Counted from the first letter of the stretch, positions 33,838 through 44,798 are shown. The stretch: DNA of 64,000 nt from Ignavibacteria bacterium (GCA_009773205.1 WPAE01000001.1:94775-158774); one strand, 5' to 3'. Made by a program: numbers and translations. Notes: generated by a model not told the origin, from the letters alone.

Positions 33838-33870
33838 ATCCGGCTGCAAGTATAACAGCCGGATATTTTA
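33838..33870 (+). terminator. Terminator after PFOR
   Basis: Perfect 9-bp stem ATCCGGCTG/CAGCCGGAT with a 9-nt loop, then ATTTTATT. Confidence 0.82.
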
Positions 33871-33905
33871 TTGAAAATGAAAATTGAAAATAAATAGGAG
33901 TTAAA

Positions 33906-34904
33906 ATGGATCTATCAACAACATATATGGGATTGAATCTGAAGAATCCAATCGTTCCATCTGCGTCTCCGCTATCGCAAAGTGTTGATACAGTTAAAGC
34001 ATTGGAAGATGCCGGCGCATCTGCAATTGTTTGCTATTCTTTATTTGAGGAACAAATTAATCACGAATCTGGAGAGCTTAATCATTATCTATCATATCAC
34101 GCAGAAAGTTATGCAGAAGCAATAAATTACTTTCCAGAGCCGGAAGAATTTAAACTAACACCTTATCAATATTTAGATCATATAGCTAACTTGAAAAAAT
34201 CTGTTAGCATTCCTGTAATAGGAAGTTTAAACGGCGTTAGTACAGGCGGCTGGGTTAAATATGCGAAGAATATAGAACAAGCCGGCGCAGATGCTCTCGA
34301 ACTGAATGTTTATTACATTCCTGCTAATCCTAATGTTAGCAGCAATGATATTGAAAATATGTATGTAAATGTTGTAAAAGAAATTAAGAACAGTGTTAAG
34401 ATTCCTGTTGCAGTTAAATTAAGTCCTTTCTTTACATCAATGAGTAACATGGCAAAAAAACTTGATGATGCAGGTGCAGATGCTTTAGTTTTATTCAACC
34501 GTTTTTATCAACCAGATTTTGATTTGGAAAAATTAGAAGTTGTGCCAAATTTGGTTCTTAGCACAAATTGGGAAATGAGATTGCCGCTTCGCTGGGTTGC
34601 TATTCTTTATGGTAACGTAAAAGCAAATCTCGCTTTAACAAGCGGAGTGCATTCTCATTTAGATGTAATTAAATCTATGATGGCTGGCGCAGATGTTTCT
34701 ATGATGTGTTCCGAAATCTTAACCGGCGGTGTTAAAAGAGTTAGCGAAATTCTGAAAAGTTTAGAACAATGGATGACTGAAAATGAATATGACTCAATTA
34801 GTTTAATGAAGGGAAGTATGAGTCAGAAAGCTGTTGCAGAACCTGCAGCTTTTGAACGCGCTAACTATATGAAAATGCTAAATAGTTATAAGATGCTCTG
34901 GTAA
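33906..34904 (+). CDS. Dihydroorotate-dehydrogenase-like FMN protein (PFOR-linked)
   Basis: 332 aa, TIM-barrel DHODH-like protein: [65 protein letters not shown] and [22 protein letters not shown]. Its sequence is the group commonly found next to PFOR in anaerobes rather than the PyrD of pyrimidine synthesis; the substrate is uncertain. It is placed 75 bp downstream of PFOR with a terminator between, so read-through or its own promoter is used. AGGAG precedes the ATG. Confidence 0.92.
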   Translation: MDLSTTYMGLNLKNPIVPSASPLSQSVDTVKALEDAGASAIVCYSLFEEQINHESGELNHYLSYHAESYAEAINYFPEPEEFKLTPYQYLDHIANLKKSVSIPVIGSLNGVSTGGWVKYAKNIEQAGADALELNVYYIPANPNVSSNDIENMYVNVVKEIKNSVKIPVAVKLSPFFTSMSNMAKKLDDAGADALVLFNRFYQPDFDLEKLEVVPNLVLSTNWEMRLPLRWVAILYGNVKANLALTSGVHSHLDVIKSMMAGADVSMMCSEILTGGVKRVSEILKSLEQWMTENEYDSISLMKGSMSQKAVAEPAAFERANYMKMLNSYKMLW

Positions 34905-34923
34905 AAATCAGTTACTGAAAATT

Positions 34924-34959
34924 AAGCCGTCCAATTTGCAAGAATTTGACGGCTTTTTT
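34924..34959 (+). terminator. Terminator after the DHODH-like gene
   Basis: AAGCCGTC/GACGGCTT stem followed by seven T-rich bases (TTTTTTATTT). Confidence 0.82.
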
Positions 34960-35013
34960 ATTTGCTACAATGCAACTTTCTTTTTCCTTCCTTATATTGG
35001 TTCAAAAATATTT

Positions 35014-35116
35014 ATGAGCCTACTATAAAAAGGTATTTCGGATGAAAAAATGCTTTGATTATTGCTCAAATTCAAAGTGCAAAAACTCAATTTAAGGCTT
35101 TTTAGAGTAGGCTCAT
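35014..35116. repeat. Inverted-repeat element, 20-bp arms (copy 1)
   Basis: Left arm ATGAGCCTACTATAAAAAGG and right arm (35096-35116, ends GTAGGCTCAT) are near-exact complements around ~60 bp of AT-rich DNA. The right arm recurs exactly, over 21 bases, at 44661-44681. It is a small MITE-like or RNA hairpin repeat. Confidence 0.65.
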
Positions 35117-35138
35117 TTATCAAACTGTTTCTAAACAT

Positions 35139-35876
35139 ATGCAAGAACAATATCACAAATGGTACACACAATATCTCAGCCGAGATTTTGAAATGCTCGT
35201 CTTTGGGCACGCTGGTTTTCCGGTAATTTTATTTCCTACATCCAAAGGAAAATATTTCGAAAACAAAGATCATGGTTTAATCGAATCTGTATCTCATCTG
35301 CTCGATGATGGAAAAATTAAAATTTACTGCCCCGATGGAATTGATGCAATGAGCTGGTACAACTACATTATTCATCCGGCAGACAGAGTTAAAACCCATT
35401 TAGCATACGAGCGTGTTATTCTTTATGATGTTATAGAGTTTGCAAAGTTTGAAACTAACGCTGATAAAGTTTGCGCAGCCGGATGTAGTTTTGGCGCTTA
35501 CCATGCTGCTAATCTTGCTTTTCGCCATCCTGATAAAATTAAGTATTTGTTTTCTATGGGTGGTGCTTTCGATATAAAAGATTTTATTTACGGATATTAT
35601 GATGACGACTGCTATTTTAATAATCCGCCAGATTATTTACCTAACTTGAATGATGAGTGGTATCTAAATCACATTAAACAAATGAAAATAATTCTCGGCA
35701 CCGGAGAATTGGATATTTGTCTTGATGAAAACCGAAGGCTAAGTGCAATTTTATCTTCTAAAGGAATTGACCACTTGCTTGATATAAGACCCGAAACTGG
35801 GCACGATTGGAATTGGTGGAAAGAAATGTTTTTGGAATACTTATCAAAATTTATGCGCAAGCCAAACGAATTATAA
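35139..35876 (+). CDS. Alpha/beta-hydrolase, putative esterase
   Basis: 245 aa. Nucleophile elbow GCSFGAYHAANLAFRHP (G-C-S-F-G), catalytic acid probably in GELDICLDENRRL, His in GHDWNWW. Belongs to the short esterase family that starts MQEQYHKWYTQYLSRDFEMLVFGHAGFPVILFPTSKGKYFE, with an oxyanion-type region at PTSKG. No signal peptide, so cytoplasmic. Substrate unknown. Begins 23 bp after the inverted-repeat element. Confidence 0.85.
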   Translation: MQEQYHKWYTQYLSRDFEMLVFGHAGFPVILFPTSKGKYFENKDHGLIESVSHLLDDGKIKIYCPDGIDAMSWYNYIIHPADRVKTHLAYERVILYDVIEFAKFETNADKVCAAGCSFGAYHAANLAFRHPDKIKYLFSMGGAFDIKDFIYGYYDDDCYFNNPPDYLPNLNDEWYLNHIKQMKIILGTGELDICLDENRRLSAILSSKGIDHLLDIRPETGHDWNWWKEMFLEYLSKFMRKPNEL

Positions 35877-36057
35877 GTGAATTTGGATTTTCTTTAGTCT
35901 TCGTAATATCAGTGTACTTTGAAAATTATGATTTCTGTACAAATTAGCCTATTTTTCCAATGTAAATTAGTAGCGTAGTTGCTGAAGTTGGTTTCTATTC
36001 TTGGTTGTTACCTTTCATGTCGTACCACGCATTTTTTTAAGTTAATAAAGGATTCAA

Positions 36058-37899
36058 ATGAACAGAAACAATTTTGAAAGTTTAGGTCTTTCAAATGATA
36101 TGTTGAAATCTATCAAACAGAAAGGTTTTGAGGAGCCAACTGAAATTCAAAGTAAAATTATTCCGTTAATTTTAGAAAATAAAGCAGATCTTGTAGGACA
36201 AGCACAAACCGGAACTGGAAAGACAGCCGCTTTTGCGCTTCCTATTTTGGAAATGCTTCAACCAAATGCTAAAAAGCTGCAAGCATTAATACTTGTTCCA
36301 ACCCGAGAATTAGCTATACAAGTTTCCGATGAAATTAATTCGCTGCGAGGCAGTAAAAATGTTCATGTAGCTCCTATTTATGGAGGGCAGTCTTACGAAA
36401 CACAATTTAGGAGACTTAACAAAGGGGTTGACATTATTGTTGGTACGCCGGGAAGAATTATTGATCATCTTAATAGAAAAAGTTTAATTGTAGATTCTGT
36501 TTCGTTTGTAGTTTTAGATGAAGCCGATGAAATGCTTAATATGGGATTTATAGATGACATCGAAGATATTTTAAGCCGTACAAACGAGCACAGAAGAACT
36601 CTTCTATTTTCTGCTACAATGCCACCGCGTATTATGGAATTGGCTAAACGTTATATGGGAAAGCATGAAATTGTTCGTACTAAAAAGTCCGGGCAAACTA
36701 CAGACTTAACCGAACAAAAATATTTTGAAGTAAAGGAAGCTGATAAGTTTGATTCACTTTGTAGAATTATTGATACAACAGTTGAGTTTTATGGATTAGT
36801 ATTTTGCAGAACAAAAACAGACGTAGATAGTGTAACTTCGAGATTACTTGATAGAGGTTATGATGCAGAAGGATTGCATGGAGATATTTCGCAAAATATT
36901 AGAGAGAAAATTTTAGGTAAATTCCGTAAGAAACAAGTAAACATTTTAGCCGCAACAGATGTAGCTGCACGCGGGCTAGATATTGACGAATTAACCCATG
37001 TAATAAATTATTCTTTGCCGCACGATCCAGAATCATATTTGCATAGAATTGGGAGAACCGGGCGCGCCGGTAGAGAGGGCACTGCTATTACTTTTGTAAC
37101 ACCAGAAGAATTTAGAAAACTCAAATTCATAAAAACAATTACACAAACCGAAATTCGTAAAGAAAGAGTTCCTCAAATTAAAGAGGTTATTGATTTCAAA
37201 AAAACCAAAATTCTTAATGAAGTAAATAGTTTGATAGAATATGGTACAGGCGCTAATTACATCAAACTTGCAGAAGAATTATTACTGCACAACCGTGTGG
37301 AAGAAGTAGTAGCTGCACTTCTTAAATACAATTTCCAAAACGAACTTGAAGAAAGCAGTTATGCCAGAATTCAAGATTTGTTTGACCGCTCCAAAGAAAT
37401 TTCTTATGATGAAAGAAAAGGAAAAGGGGATAGAAGAGATAGAAAGCGTGAAGGAAGAGGAGAAAGATCTGAAAAAGGTCAGCGCTTCGAAAGGTTTGGC
37501 AGCTTTGATAGAAAAGATAAAGGTGATAGAGCAATAAGATCTGATAGATATGAAAAATCTGACCGCTTTGACAGAAAAGAGCGCAAAGATAGAAACGACC
37601 GCGATGGTGATAGAAGAGATTGGAAAGAGCGTGGAGGAAGAAGTTCCGGTTTTGAAGAAAAAGGTAAAGCCAGAATGTTTCTCGCTTTAGGTAGAAAAGA
37701 TGAGCTTGATGAAAAAGGTCTGCTAAAAATGCTTAAGAAAAAAACCGGTTTAGACCAAGAGAAATTTACCGGTGTAAGGTTATCTGATGCATTCTCTTTT
37801 TTCAATGTTTCTAATAAAGATGCCGAAATTGTTTTAAGCAGTCTTAACAAAGATAAAAGTAAACGTCCGCTAGTAGAAAAAGCAAAATCTGTTAAGTAA
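36058..37899 (+). CDS. deaD: DEAD-box RNA helicase (DeaD/CsdA-like) with DbpA-type RNA-binding domain
   Basis: 613 aa. Helicase core: Q-motif, AQTGTGKTA (Walker A), PTRELAIQ, TPGRI, DEAD (VLDEADEMLNMGF), SAT, ARGLDI, HRIGRTGRAG. Residues ~455-540 are an Arg/Asp/Lys repeat region (RKDRNDRDGDRRDWKERGGR) and the last ~75 (ARMFLALGRKDELDEKGLLKMLKKKTGL) fold as a DbpA-like RNA-binding domain. It unwinds structured RNA in ribosome assembly and cold adaptation. AAAGGATTC precedes the ATG. The region upstream (35877-36057) has no second gene. Confidence 0.95.
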   Translation: MNRNNFESLGLSNDMLKSIKQKGFEEPTEIQSKIIPLILENKADLVGQAQTGTGKTAAFALPILEMLQPNAKKLQALILVPTRELAIQVSDEINSLRGSKNVHVAPIYGGQSYETQFRRLNKGVDIIVGTPGRIIDHLNRKSLIVDSVSFVVLDEADEMLNMGFIDDIEDILSRTNEHRRTLLFSATMPPRIMELAKRYMGKHEIVRTKKSGQTTDLTEQKYFEVKEADKFDSLCRIIDTTVEFYGLVFCRTKTDVDSVTSRLLDRGYDAEGLHGDISQNIREKILGKFRKKQVNILAATDVAARGLDIDELTHVINYSLPHDPESYLHRIGRTGRAGREGTAITFVTPEEFRKLKFIKTITQTEIRKERVPQIKEVIDFKKTKILNEVNSLIEYGTGANYIKLAEELLLHNRVEEVVAALLKYNFQNELEESSYARIQDLFDRSKEISYDERKGKGDRRDRKREGRGERSEKGQRFERFGSFDRKDKGDRAIRSDRYEKSDRFDRKERKDRNDRDGDRRDWKERGGRSSGFEEKGKARMFLALGRKDELDEKGLLKMLKKKTGLDQEKFTGVRLSDAFSFFNVSNKDAEIVLSSLNKDKSKRPLVEKAKSVK

Positions 37900-37973
37900 A
37901 TATCTTCTTCGTAGCTTCTTTTCTTGCGAATGTTTGCGATTAAAATTAATTTAGCAATGTTAATTTAATGGAT

Positions 37974-38059
37974 GCCGAAGTGGCGGAATTGGTAGACGCG
38001 CTGGACTCAAAATCCAGTGAGGCTCAAACCTCGTGCCGGTTCGAGTCCGGCCTTCGGTA
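37974..38059 (+). tRNA. tRNA-Leu (anticodon CAA)
   Basis: 86 nt with a long variable arm: acceptor GCCGAAG/CTTCGGT, anticodon stem CTGGA/TCCAG with loop CTCAAAA, T-loop GGTTCGAGTCC. The 3' CCA is not encoded (ACAAAA). A terminator follows directly. Confidence 0.97.
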
Positions 38060-38062
38060 CAA

Positions 38063-38097
38063 AAGCCCGATTTCAATTTGAAATTGGGCTTTTTCTC
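38063..38097 (+). terminator. Terminator after tRNA-Leu
   Basis: Long stem AAGCCCGATTTCAA/TTGAAATTGGGCTT followed by TTTTCT. Confidence 0.85.
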
Positions 38098-38102
38098 TTA
38101 TG

Positions 38103-38185
38103 GGCACCTCTAAAAACTTTGGATTAAAAAAATTCACGCAAAGCACGCAAAGAGCGACAAGAAAATAGTAGTTTTTAGAAGTGCC
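38103..38185. repeat. Inverted-repeat element containing CGCAAAG repeats
   Basis: Ends GGCACCTCTAAAAACT and AGTTTTTAGAAGTGCC are complementary at 15 of 16 positions. The centre carries CACGCAAAGCACGCAAAGAG, a short repeat widely scattered in Bacteroidota-type genomes. No coding capacity; the gap to 38306 is otherwise empty. Confidence 0.6.
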
Positions 38186-38305
38186 TTATGATAACAGTAT
38201 ATGTGATAAAAAGCAGAGTTAGCCCTCTTTGAAAAATGGATAGTGTTTTTTAATATGTTTTCGATTATCTTTTTGAAGGTATTTTAAACAAAACAAAGTA
38301 AAAAT

Positions 38306-38593
38306 ATGAGTAAAGAGTTTTCTGATAAGATTGCGAATTGTTTCAAAAATAAACCTGTAAAGAAGGCGTTTTTATTCGGTTCTGTATCGCGAAACGAAGA
38401 TGATGAAATGAGTGATGTTGATATCTTAGTTGAATTAGATTATTCTCAACCAATTGGTCTTGGTTTTGTAAGAATGAAACTAGAATTAGAAGATTTACTA
38501 AAAAGAAAAGTCGATCTTCTTACAAGTAATAGTGTCTCAAAGTATATCAAACCAATGATTGATTCAGAAAAAATATTGATCTATGAGAAATAG
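38306..38593 (+). CDS. MntA-type minimal nucleotidyltransferase (antitoxin)
   Basis: 95 aa. The nucleotidyltransferase motif AFLFGSVSRNEDDEMSDVDILVEL (GS.......SDxD) is intact, as in MntA, which AMPylates and neutralises HepT. Its stop lies 8 bp inside the next frame, so the pair is co-translated. The toxin partner is broken (next entry), leaving the antitoxin alone. Confidence 0.9.
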   Translation: MSKEFSDKIANCFKNKPVKKAFLFGSVSRNEDDEMSDVDILVELDYSQPIGLGFVRMKLELEDLLKRKVDLLTSNSVSKYIKPMIDSEKILIYEK

Positions 38594-38927
38594 TCTAGGC
38601 GATAAAGCACGTTTACAACACATTTATGATGCTATTCTCGAAATCGAATTGTATGTTCAAAAATCATCTTATGAAGTATTCCAATCTAATACGATGATGC
38701 AATTTGCTTGCATAAAACAATTAGAAATAATTGGTGAAGCCGCAAATCATCTAACATAACACTTCAAAAAACTCTATTCAGAAATACAATGGCGTGAAAT
38801 AATAGACCTGAGAAATTTATTGATCCACGAGTATTTTGGTGTTGATACTAAAATTGTGTGGGATATAATTACAACAGATATTGTTTCGTTAAAGCTACAA
38901 GTCAAAGAAATAATAGAGCAAATATGA
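38583..38927 (+). pseudogene. HepT-type HEPN toxin with in-frame stop
   Basis: The frame from ATG 38583 reads MRNSLGDKARLQHIYDAILEIEL and continues with KQLEIIGEAANHLT; codon 59 (38757-38759) is TAA. It then goes on in the same frame to HFKKLYSEIQWREIIDLRNLLIHEYFG, holding the HEPN Rx4-6H motif (RNLLIHEYFG), and ends at 38927. Homologues carry a Lys, Glu or Gln at that codon, each one base from TAA. With the stop, the catalytic motif is not made unless it is read through. Confidence 0.88.
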
Positions 38928-39093
38928 AAAAGGGCTAACCAGCCGCTCAACGCAGAAAGAGCTTTTTCTTATGATAACAGAACCCATAACGTAGTAGGAA
39001 CCCTTAAGCTGTTAAGTTTGGATTTAATATGAACAATAATTTGACAGTAGGGTGTTTCTTGAATATATTTCGACCCTAAATTTGAAAATACAC

Positions 39094-39166
<73 letters not shown>

Positions 39167-39181
39167 CAAAGTAAATAAGAT

Positions 39182-39217
39182 AACCCTTTGTAAATAAATA
39201 ATTTGCAAAGGGTTTTT
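39182..39217. terminator. Bidirectional terminator between tRNA-fMet and malQ
   Basis: AACCCTTTG/CAAAGGGTT stem with T-tract TTTTTTT on the plus side. It ends at the malQ stop codon. Confidence 0.8.
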
Positions 39218-40750
39218 TTATTCATCAGCAATTTCAATAATTGCGTTTTCATTTTTCTTTAATGGCGGACGTTCAAACATAATTGTCATTTGTTTATACC
39301 AAGAAGCTAAATCATTTGCAACTTGATCCCAAGTAAATCTCCAAGCCCAGTTGCCTCCAAGTTTACCAGGAAAGTTCATACGGGCTTGGTTACCTAAATT
39401 CAAAATATCTTGCATAGGAATTACGCAAATATTTGCAGGCGATTGATAAGCTGAGCGAATCATTTCGTATGTCATGCTTTCGCCGTAGTAATTAAAATAT
39501 GCTTGTGCCCACTCATAAATGCCCGAGTTCTTTTGCATCTCGCTTTCCAAAAATCCGCGCGTAGTTTCATTATCGTGAGAACCGGTGTGAACGACACAAT
39601 TTTTTATATGATTATGTGGTAAGAACTTTTTATCACCGTCTTCTCCTAAACCGAACTGCAAAATTTTAATTCCAGGAAAGCCAAAATGATCGCGAAGTTC
39701 TTCAACAGAATCTGTAATTACTCCTAAGTCTTCGGCAATAATTGGTAATTCACCAAGTGCTTTCTTTATCGAATTAAAAAATTTATGTCCCGGTGCTTTT
39801 ACCCAACGACCGTCAATTGCAGTTTTTGCATCACCAGGAATTTCCCAGTAAGCATCAAATCCTCTAAAGTGATCTATTCGAACAATATCTACCATTGTGA
39901 GTAAATTACTAATTCTTCTTCTCCACCAAAGGAAATCATCTTTTTCCATTTCTTTCCATTTGTAAAGAGGATTTCCCCAAAGCTGCCCTGTTTCGCTAAA
40001 ATAATCGGGTGGAACTCCGGCAACTAATTCGAGCGTACCATCTTTGCGAACGGTGAACAATTCTTTGTTAGCCCAAAGGTCGGCGCTATCGTAAGCAATG
40101 AAGATTGGTAAATCCCCAATAATTTTTATTTCGCTCTGATGTGCATACTCACGTAGAGCAATCCATTGTTTGTTGAAAGTATGTTGAATGAAAATCTGAT
40201 AATTAATTTCATTTTCTAATTTCTTTTTCCACGATGCTAAATCTTTTCTGAAGGCAATAGTTTCATCCCACTCTGCCCACTGAACACCGCCATGATAAGC
40301 TTTAGCAGACATAAAAAGTGCGTAATCTTCTAACCAAAAATTATTTGCCGTTAGAAAATCTTTACACTCTGTTTCAATGCTTTTAATTTTCTTGAAATTC
40401 TCAAATGCTTTACGAAGCAGCTTAGTTTTGTATTCGATAACCGAACCAAAATCTATTTTGTGTTCATCATACTTTGGCGGGTTTGATAAATCTTTATCTG
40501 AAAGCAAGCCATCTCGCTGTAAAAATTCTGGACTAATTAAAAGCGGGTTGCCTGCAAATGCAGAAAAACATTGATAAGGCGAATCGCCATAACCGGTCGG
40601 TCCCAACGGGAAAACTTGCCAAAGTGTTTGTCCGGCAGCTTTTAAAAAATCTACAAAATGAAATGCGCTTGGTCCTAAATCTCCAATTCCAAATTTGCCT
40701 GGTAGAGAAGTTGGGTGCAACAAAATACCGGCTGAGCGTTCAATGTTCAT
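39218..40750 (-). CDS. malQ: 4-alpha-glucanotransferase (amylomaltase)
   Basis: About 510 aa from ATG 40750 (MNIERSAGILLHPTSLPGKFGIGDLGPSAFHFVDFL), with AAGGAA upstream; a longer frame to 40801 has no such site. It is a GH77 enzyme: the DxxR region VRIDHFRGFDAYWEIPGDA, IIAEDLGVITDSVEEL and HTGSHDNETTRGF give the three catalytic-acid regions. It transfers alpha-1,4-glucans between maltodextrins and releases glucose, in the cytoplasm. The neighbouring genes are unrelated. The 265 bases upstream, up to nrdJ, hold nothing recognised. Confidence 0.95.
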   Translation of the reverse strand: MNIERSAGILLHPTSLPGKFGIGDLGPSAFHFVDFLKAAGQTLWQVFPLGPTGYGDSPYQCFSAFAGNPLLISPEFLQRDGLLSDKDLSNPPKYDEHKIDFGSVIEYKTKLLRKAFENFKKIKSIETECKDFLTANNFWLEDYALFMSAKAYHGGVQWAEWDETIAFRKDLASWKKKLENEINYQIFIQHTFNKQWIALREYAHQSEIKIIGDLPIFIAYDSADLWANKELFTVRKDGTLELVAGVPPDYFSETGQLWGNPLYKWKEMEKDDFLWWRRRISNLLTMVDIVRIDHFRGFDAYWEIPGDAKTAIDGRWVKAPGHKFFNSIKKALGELPIIAEDLGVITDSVEELRDHFGFPGIKILQFGLGEDGDKKFLPHNHIKNCVVHTGSHDNETTRGFLESEMQKNSGIYEWAQAYFNYYGESMTYEMIRSAYQSPANICVIPMQDILNLGNQARMNFPGKLGGNWAWRFTWDQVANDLASWYKQMTIMFERPPLKKNENAIIEIADE

Positions 40751-41015
40751 AAAATTCCTTAATAGATTGTGATTAAAATCGCCTATAAAAAAATAAAACA
40801 AAAAAACAATATTTTCTTAAAAGTATTATTCAATATATTGATTTCAGAATTTGATAAAACAATTGAACAATTATTTGATTAAGCATTCAACTAATTGCTT
40901 GAATTGTAAAAATTCTTTATTGTTGCCCTGCCCTCACAAAGAAGTTTCAACAGAACTTCGATAAGAAATTAACTGTTCATAAATAATTTTTGGCTTATCT
41001 CGAAACGGAGTTTTA

Positions 41016-44000
41016 ATGAAGATTAATCGCCTTTTTACTGTTTCTGGGCATGACCCGCTTGAATCGGTAGAGTTTGTAAAAAGAGTTTCAGAAATTAAAA
41101 ACCCAGACGGTTCCATAGTTTTTAGAATGGAAGATGTTTTGGTTCCAAAGGAATGGTCGCAAGTAGCTACCGACGTTTTAGCACAAAAATATTTTCGTAA
41201 AGCGGGAGTTCCGAAACTTCTTACTAAAGTTGAAGAAGAGGGCGTGCCTAAATGGCTTCAAGCAAGCGAGGCTGATCCAAAGCTCTCCGAATTGGCTGAG
41301 AAAGATCGTTTGTCTTCAGAATCAGATTCGCGTCAAGTTTTTCATCGCTTAGCCGGAACCTGGGCTTATTGGGGATGGAAAGCAGGTTACTTTGATACTG
41401 AAGAAGATGCAAAAGCATTTTATGATGAACATATGTACATGCTTGCAAATCAGTATTGCGCACCAAACTCACCGCAATGGTTTAACACAGGGTTGCATTG
41501 GGCGTATGGAATTAATGGTCCAGCGCAAGGACACTATTATGTAGATTACAAAACCGGCGTATTAACAAAATCTGAAGATGCTTATACACATCCGCAGCCG
41601 CATGCTTGTTTTATACAATCAATTAAAGATGATTTGGTTAATGAAGGCGGCATAATGGACCTTTGGGTTCGCGAAGCACGCTTATTTAAGTATGGTTCTG
41701 GAACAGGAACAAACTTTTCTGATTTACGCGGAATGAATGAACCGCTGAGTGGCGGCGGAAAATCTTCCGGCTTAATGTCTTTCTTAAAAATTGGGGACCG
41801 TTCTGCAGGAGCTATAAAAAGTGGTGGAACAACACGCCGCGCTGCAAAAATGTTATCGCTCGATGTTGATCATCCAGACATTGAAGAATATGTAAATTGG
41901 AAAGTAGTTGAAGAACAAAAAGTTGCAGCGCTTGTTACTGGATCTAAACTTTTAAATTTTCACTTGAACAGCATTATTACTGCCTGCTATGATGAACATC
42001 CTGAAAATGAACGTTTTAACAAGAAGACTAATCATTATTTGAGAAAAGCAATTTTGGAGGCAAGAAAAGTTGCCATTCCAGAAAATTATATAGATAGAGT
42101 AATTAAACTTGCTAAGTTAGGCTTCAAGTCAATTGATGTTCCGGTTTATAATGAGGATTGGAACTCTGAAGCATACGCAACAGTTGCAGGGCAAAACTCC
42201 AATAACTCTATTCGTGTAACAAACGAATTTATGCAAGCTGTTGTAAACGACTTAGATTGGAATTTGTATTGGAGAACCGAACTTAAAAAAGCTAAGAGAG
42301 ATGGAAGGAAGCCTCAAGCCTGCAAAACAATAAAAGCAAAAAATTTATGGGATGATATTGCTTACGCCGCTTGGGCAAGTGCAGATCCTGGTATTCAATA
42401 CGATACGACAATTAATGAATGGCACACTTGCTTAGAAAGTGGGAAAATACGCGCTTCAAATCCTTGCAGCGAGTACATGTTCTTGGATGACACGGCTTGC
42501 AATCTTGCTTCATTAAATCTTGTAAAATTCTATAACGATGAAACAGCGGAATTTGATATAGAAGCTTACCGCCATGCAACTCGTCTTTGGACAGTTGTTT
42601 TAGAGATTAGTGTTTTGATGGCTCAATATCCTTCAAAAGAAATTGCGCGGCTAAGTTATGAGTTTAGAACACTCGGTTTAGGTTACGCAAATCTTGGTTC
42701 ACTTTTGATGAGGCAGGGAATTGCATACGACAGCAAAGAAGCATTTGCTATTTGCGGTGCTCTCACAGCTATTATGCACATGAGAGCTTATGCTGCATCA
42801 GCAGAGATGTCTAAAGAACTTGGGTCTTTTCCCAAATATGAATTAAACAAAGAATCTATGTTGAAGGTAATTCGTAATCATCGCCGTGCTGCACATAATG
42901 TTCCCAAAGAAGAATATGAAGGATTAACTATTTATCCGCTGGGAATTAATCCGGAGTATTGTCCATCAGATTTACTTCAGGCAGCGCGCGAAGATGCAGA
43001 TAATGCTTTAGAACTTGGCGAGCAATATGGATTCCGCAACGCGCAAGTAACTGTAATTGCACCAACCGGAACAATTGGATTGGTAATGGATTGCGATACA
43101 ACCGGAATTGAACCGGATTTTGCTTTGGTAAAATTTAAGAAACTTGCTGGCGGCGGATATTTTAAAATTATCAATCAATCAATTCCGCCTGCTTTAAAAA
43201 AACTTGGCTACAATGATGATCAAATAAAAGAAATTGTTAAGTATGCAAAAGGCGCAGGAACTCTTGTAGGCTGTCCTTACATTAATCACGAATCCTTAAA
43301 GGCAAAAGGATTTACCGAAGATGTTCTCAACAAGCTTGAGCAGATTCTTCCATCTGTATTTGAGTTGAGCTTTGCATTTAACAAATATACTCTTGGCGAA
43401 AAACTCTTAAAGAACCAATTAGGATTTACCGATGAGCAAATAAACGATTTCAATTTTGATTTGCTTACGGCTCTTGGTTTTACGCGTGAGGAAATTGCTT
43501 CTGCAAACGATTACGTAAGCGGAACTATGACTATTGAAGGCTCGCCATTCTTGAAGCATGATGATTATCCCGTATTTGACTGCGCTAACAAATGTGGTAA
43601 AAAGGGAAGCCGCTATATAAAAGCAGAAGCACACATTTTTATGATGGCTGCCGCTCAGCCATTTATCAGCGGTGCAATTTCTAAGACAATTAACCTGCCA
43701 AACAATGCAACAATTGAAGACATAAAATATGCTTACTTTCAATCATGGAAACTTGGAACTAAAGCAAATGCTCTTTACCGCGATGGTTCTAAACTTTCTC
43801 AGCCGCTTAACACAATGACTGAAGAAGAAGTTGAAGACTTGATAGAAAAGAAAGAACAAAATGATATTGTAAAAATTGCTGAAAGAATTATTCACAGATA
43901 CATTGCAAAGAGAAGAAAATTACCGGACCGCCGAACAGGTTATACACAGAAAGTAAAAATTAACGGACAGAGCGTTTACATAAGAACAGGCGATTACGAA

Positions 44001-44570
44001 AACGGGCAGCTTGGAGAAATCTTTATAGATATGCACAAAGAAGGCGCAGCTTTCAGAAGTTTATTAAACTGTTTTGCAATTTCAATTTCACTTGGGTTGC
44101 AGCACGGCGTTCCACTCGAAGAATTTGTTGATGCGTTTGTATTTACACGTTTCGAGCCAAGCGGTGTTGTTAGCGGACACAAGCGAATAAAAATGTCAAC
44201 TTCTGTAATTGATTACATTTTCCGCGAACTTGCAGTTGCTTATCTCAACAGAAATGATTTGGCACATGTTGAAGAAGAAGTGCATATCAAAACAGAGCAT
44301 CGCTTAAACATTGAACCCGAATATATTGGTGAAGAAATAATTAGTGAAAGAGTTTTAGACCGCGATGATTTTGTGCCGTCAGAAAAAATTCAGCTTGATG
44401 TGTCTGCTGAAAAAACAAACGCAGCAATGACTAAACATCAAAAAATTAAAAAAGCAATTGAAGCCGGATATACGGGCGATATTTGTCCCGAATGCCAAAG
44501 TATGACTATGGTACGCAACGGAACTTGCTTAAAGTGCACAACTTGCGGCGCAACTACCGGTTGCAGCTAA
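41016..44570 (+). CDS. nrdJ: Adenosylcobalamin-dependent (class II) ribonucleotide reductase
   Basis: 1184 aa, the long type of class II enzyme. Active-site cysteine region [24 protein letters not shown] and the radical-loop region [13 protein letters not shown] are present; the C-terminal domain ends [27 protein letters not shown], a zinc-ribbon/reducing tail. It makes dNTPs by a B12 radical, with or without O2, which fits an anaerobic or microaerobic lifestyle. No cobalamin riboswitch was found upstream, nor an NrdR box that I can support. It is flanked by an inverted-repeat element on its 3' side. Confidence 0.96.
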   Translation: MKINRLFTVSGHDPLESVEFVKRVSEIKNPDGSIVFRMEDVLVPKEWSQVATDVLAQKYFRKAGVPKLLTKVEEEGVPKWLQASEADPKLSELAEKDRLSSESDSRQVFHRLAGTWAYWGWKAGYFDTEEDAKAFYDEHMYMLANQYCAPNSPQWFNTGLHWAYGINGPAQGHYYVDYKTGVLTKSEDAYTHPQPHACFIQSIKDDLVNEGGIMDLWVREARLFKYGSGTGTNFSDLRGMNEPLSGGGKSSGLMSFLKIGDRSAGAIKSGGTTRRAAKMLSLDVDHPDIEEYVNWKVVEEQKVAALVTGSKLLNFHLNSIITACYDEHPENERFNKKTNHYLRKAILEARKVAIPENYIDRVIKLAKLGFKSIDVPVYNEDWNSEAYATVAGQNSNNSIRVTNEFMQAVVNDLDWNLYWRTELKKAKRDGRKPQACKTIKAKNLWDDIAYAAWASADPGIQYDTTINEWHTCLESGKIRASNPCSEYMFLDDTACNLASLNLVKFYNDETAEFDIEAYRHATRLWTVVLEISVLMAQYPSKEIARLSYEFRTLGLGYANLGSLLMRQGIAYDSKEAFAICGALTAIMHMRAYAASAEMSKELGSFPKYELNKESMLKVIRNHRRAAHNVPKEEYEGLTIYPLGINPEYCPSDLLQAAREDADNALELGEQYGFRNAQVTVIAPTGTIGLVMDCDTTGIEPDFALVKFKKLAGGGYFKIINQSIPPALKKLGYNDDQIKEIVKYAKGAGTLVGCPYINHESLKAKGFTEDVLNKLEQILPSVFELSFAFNKYTLGEKLLKNQLGFTDEQINDFNFDLLTALGFTREEIASANDYVSGTMTIEGSPFLKHDDYPVFDCANKCGKKGSRYIKAEAHIFMMAAAQPFISGAISKTINLPNNATIEDIKYAYFQSWKLGTKANALYRDGSKLSQPLNTMTEEEVEDLIEKKEQNDIVKIAERIIHRYIAKRRKLPDRRTGYTQKVKINGQSVYIRTGDYENGQLGEIFIDMHKEGAAFRSLLNCFAISISLGLQHGVPLEEFVDAFVFTRFEPSGVVSGHKRIKMSTSVIDYIFRELAVAYLNRNDLAHVEEEVHIKTEHRLNIEPEYIGEEIISERVLDRDDFVPSEKIQLDVSAEKTNAAMTKHQKIKKAIEAGYTGDICPECQSMTMVRNGTCLKCTTCGATTGCS

Positions 44571-44572
44571 GA

Positions 44573-44684
44573 AAAATAAATGAGCCGAATCTAACCCGCC
44601 TGCCGTTTTATGGAGGGTTGTGCGGGTAAGTCGAAAACAACGTTTTTTAATAATGATCACGGCTTTTTAGAGTAGGCTCATAAA
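44573..44684. repeat. Inverted-repeat element (copy 2, ATGAGCC...GGCTCAT)
   Basis: ATAAATGAGCC at the left and GGCTCATAAAT at the right. The 21-base right end is identical to 35096-35116 of the other copy. The middle differs and contains ACCCGC/GCGGGT, so the copies share their end rather than their core. Confidence 0.6.
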
Positions 44685-44700
44685 TGTTATTTAACTTGTA

Positions 44701-44730
44701 AAAAGGGCCTTTTAAAAGTCCCTTTTTCTT
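44701..44730 (+). terminator. Terminator after nrdJ
   Basis: AAAAGGG/CCCTTTT outer stem with inner CTTTT/AAAAG, then TTTTTCTTT. Confidence 0.75.
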
Positions 44731-44798
44731 TATATTATATTTTAGTTTCGTTGACTTTAATAACTCAAAGGGATAGATTTTCGTCCTCTTTTTACAAT

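Noticed and set aside
37479-37850. 123-codon minus-strand frame within deaD
   Set aside because: It is the antisense of the Arg/Asp/Lys-repeat part of the helicase; the composition (Ser/Phe/Leu-rich) follows from that, with no start signal.
40751-41015. Cobalamin riboswitch upstream of nrdJ
   Set aside because: A B12-dependent enzyme would be a natural target, but the AT-rich leader has no B12-box-like GCCACTG or the expected long stem arrangement.
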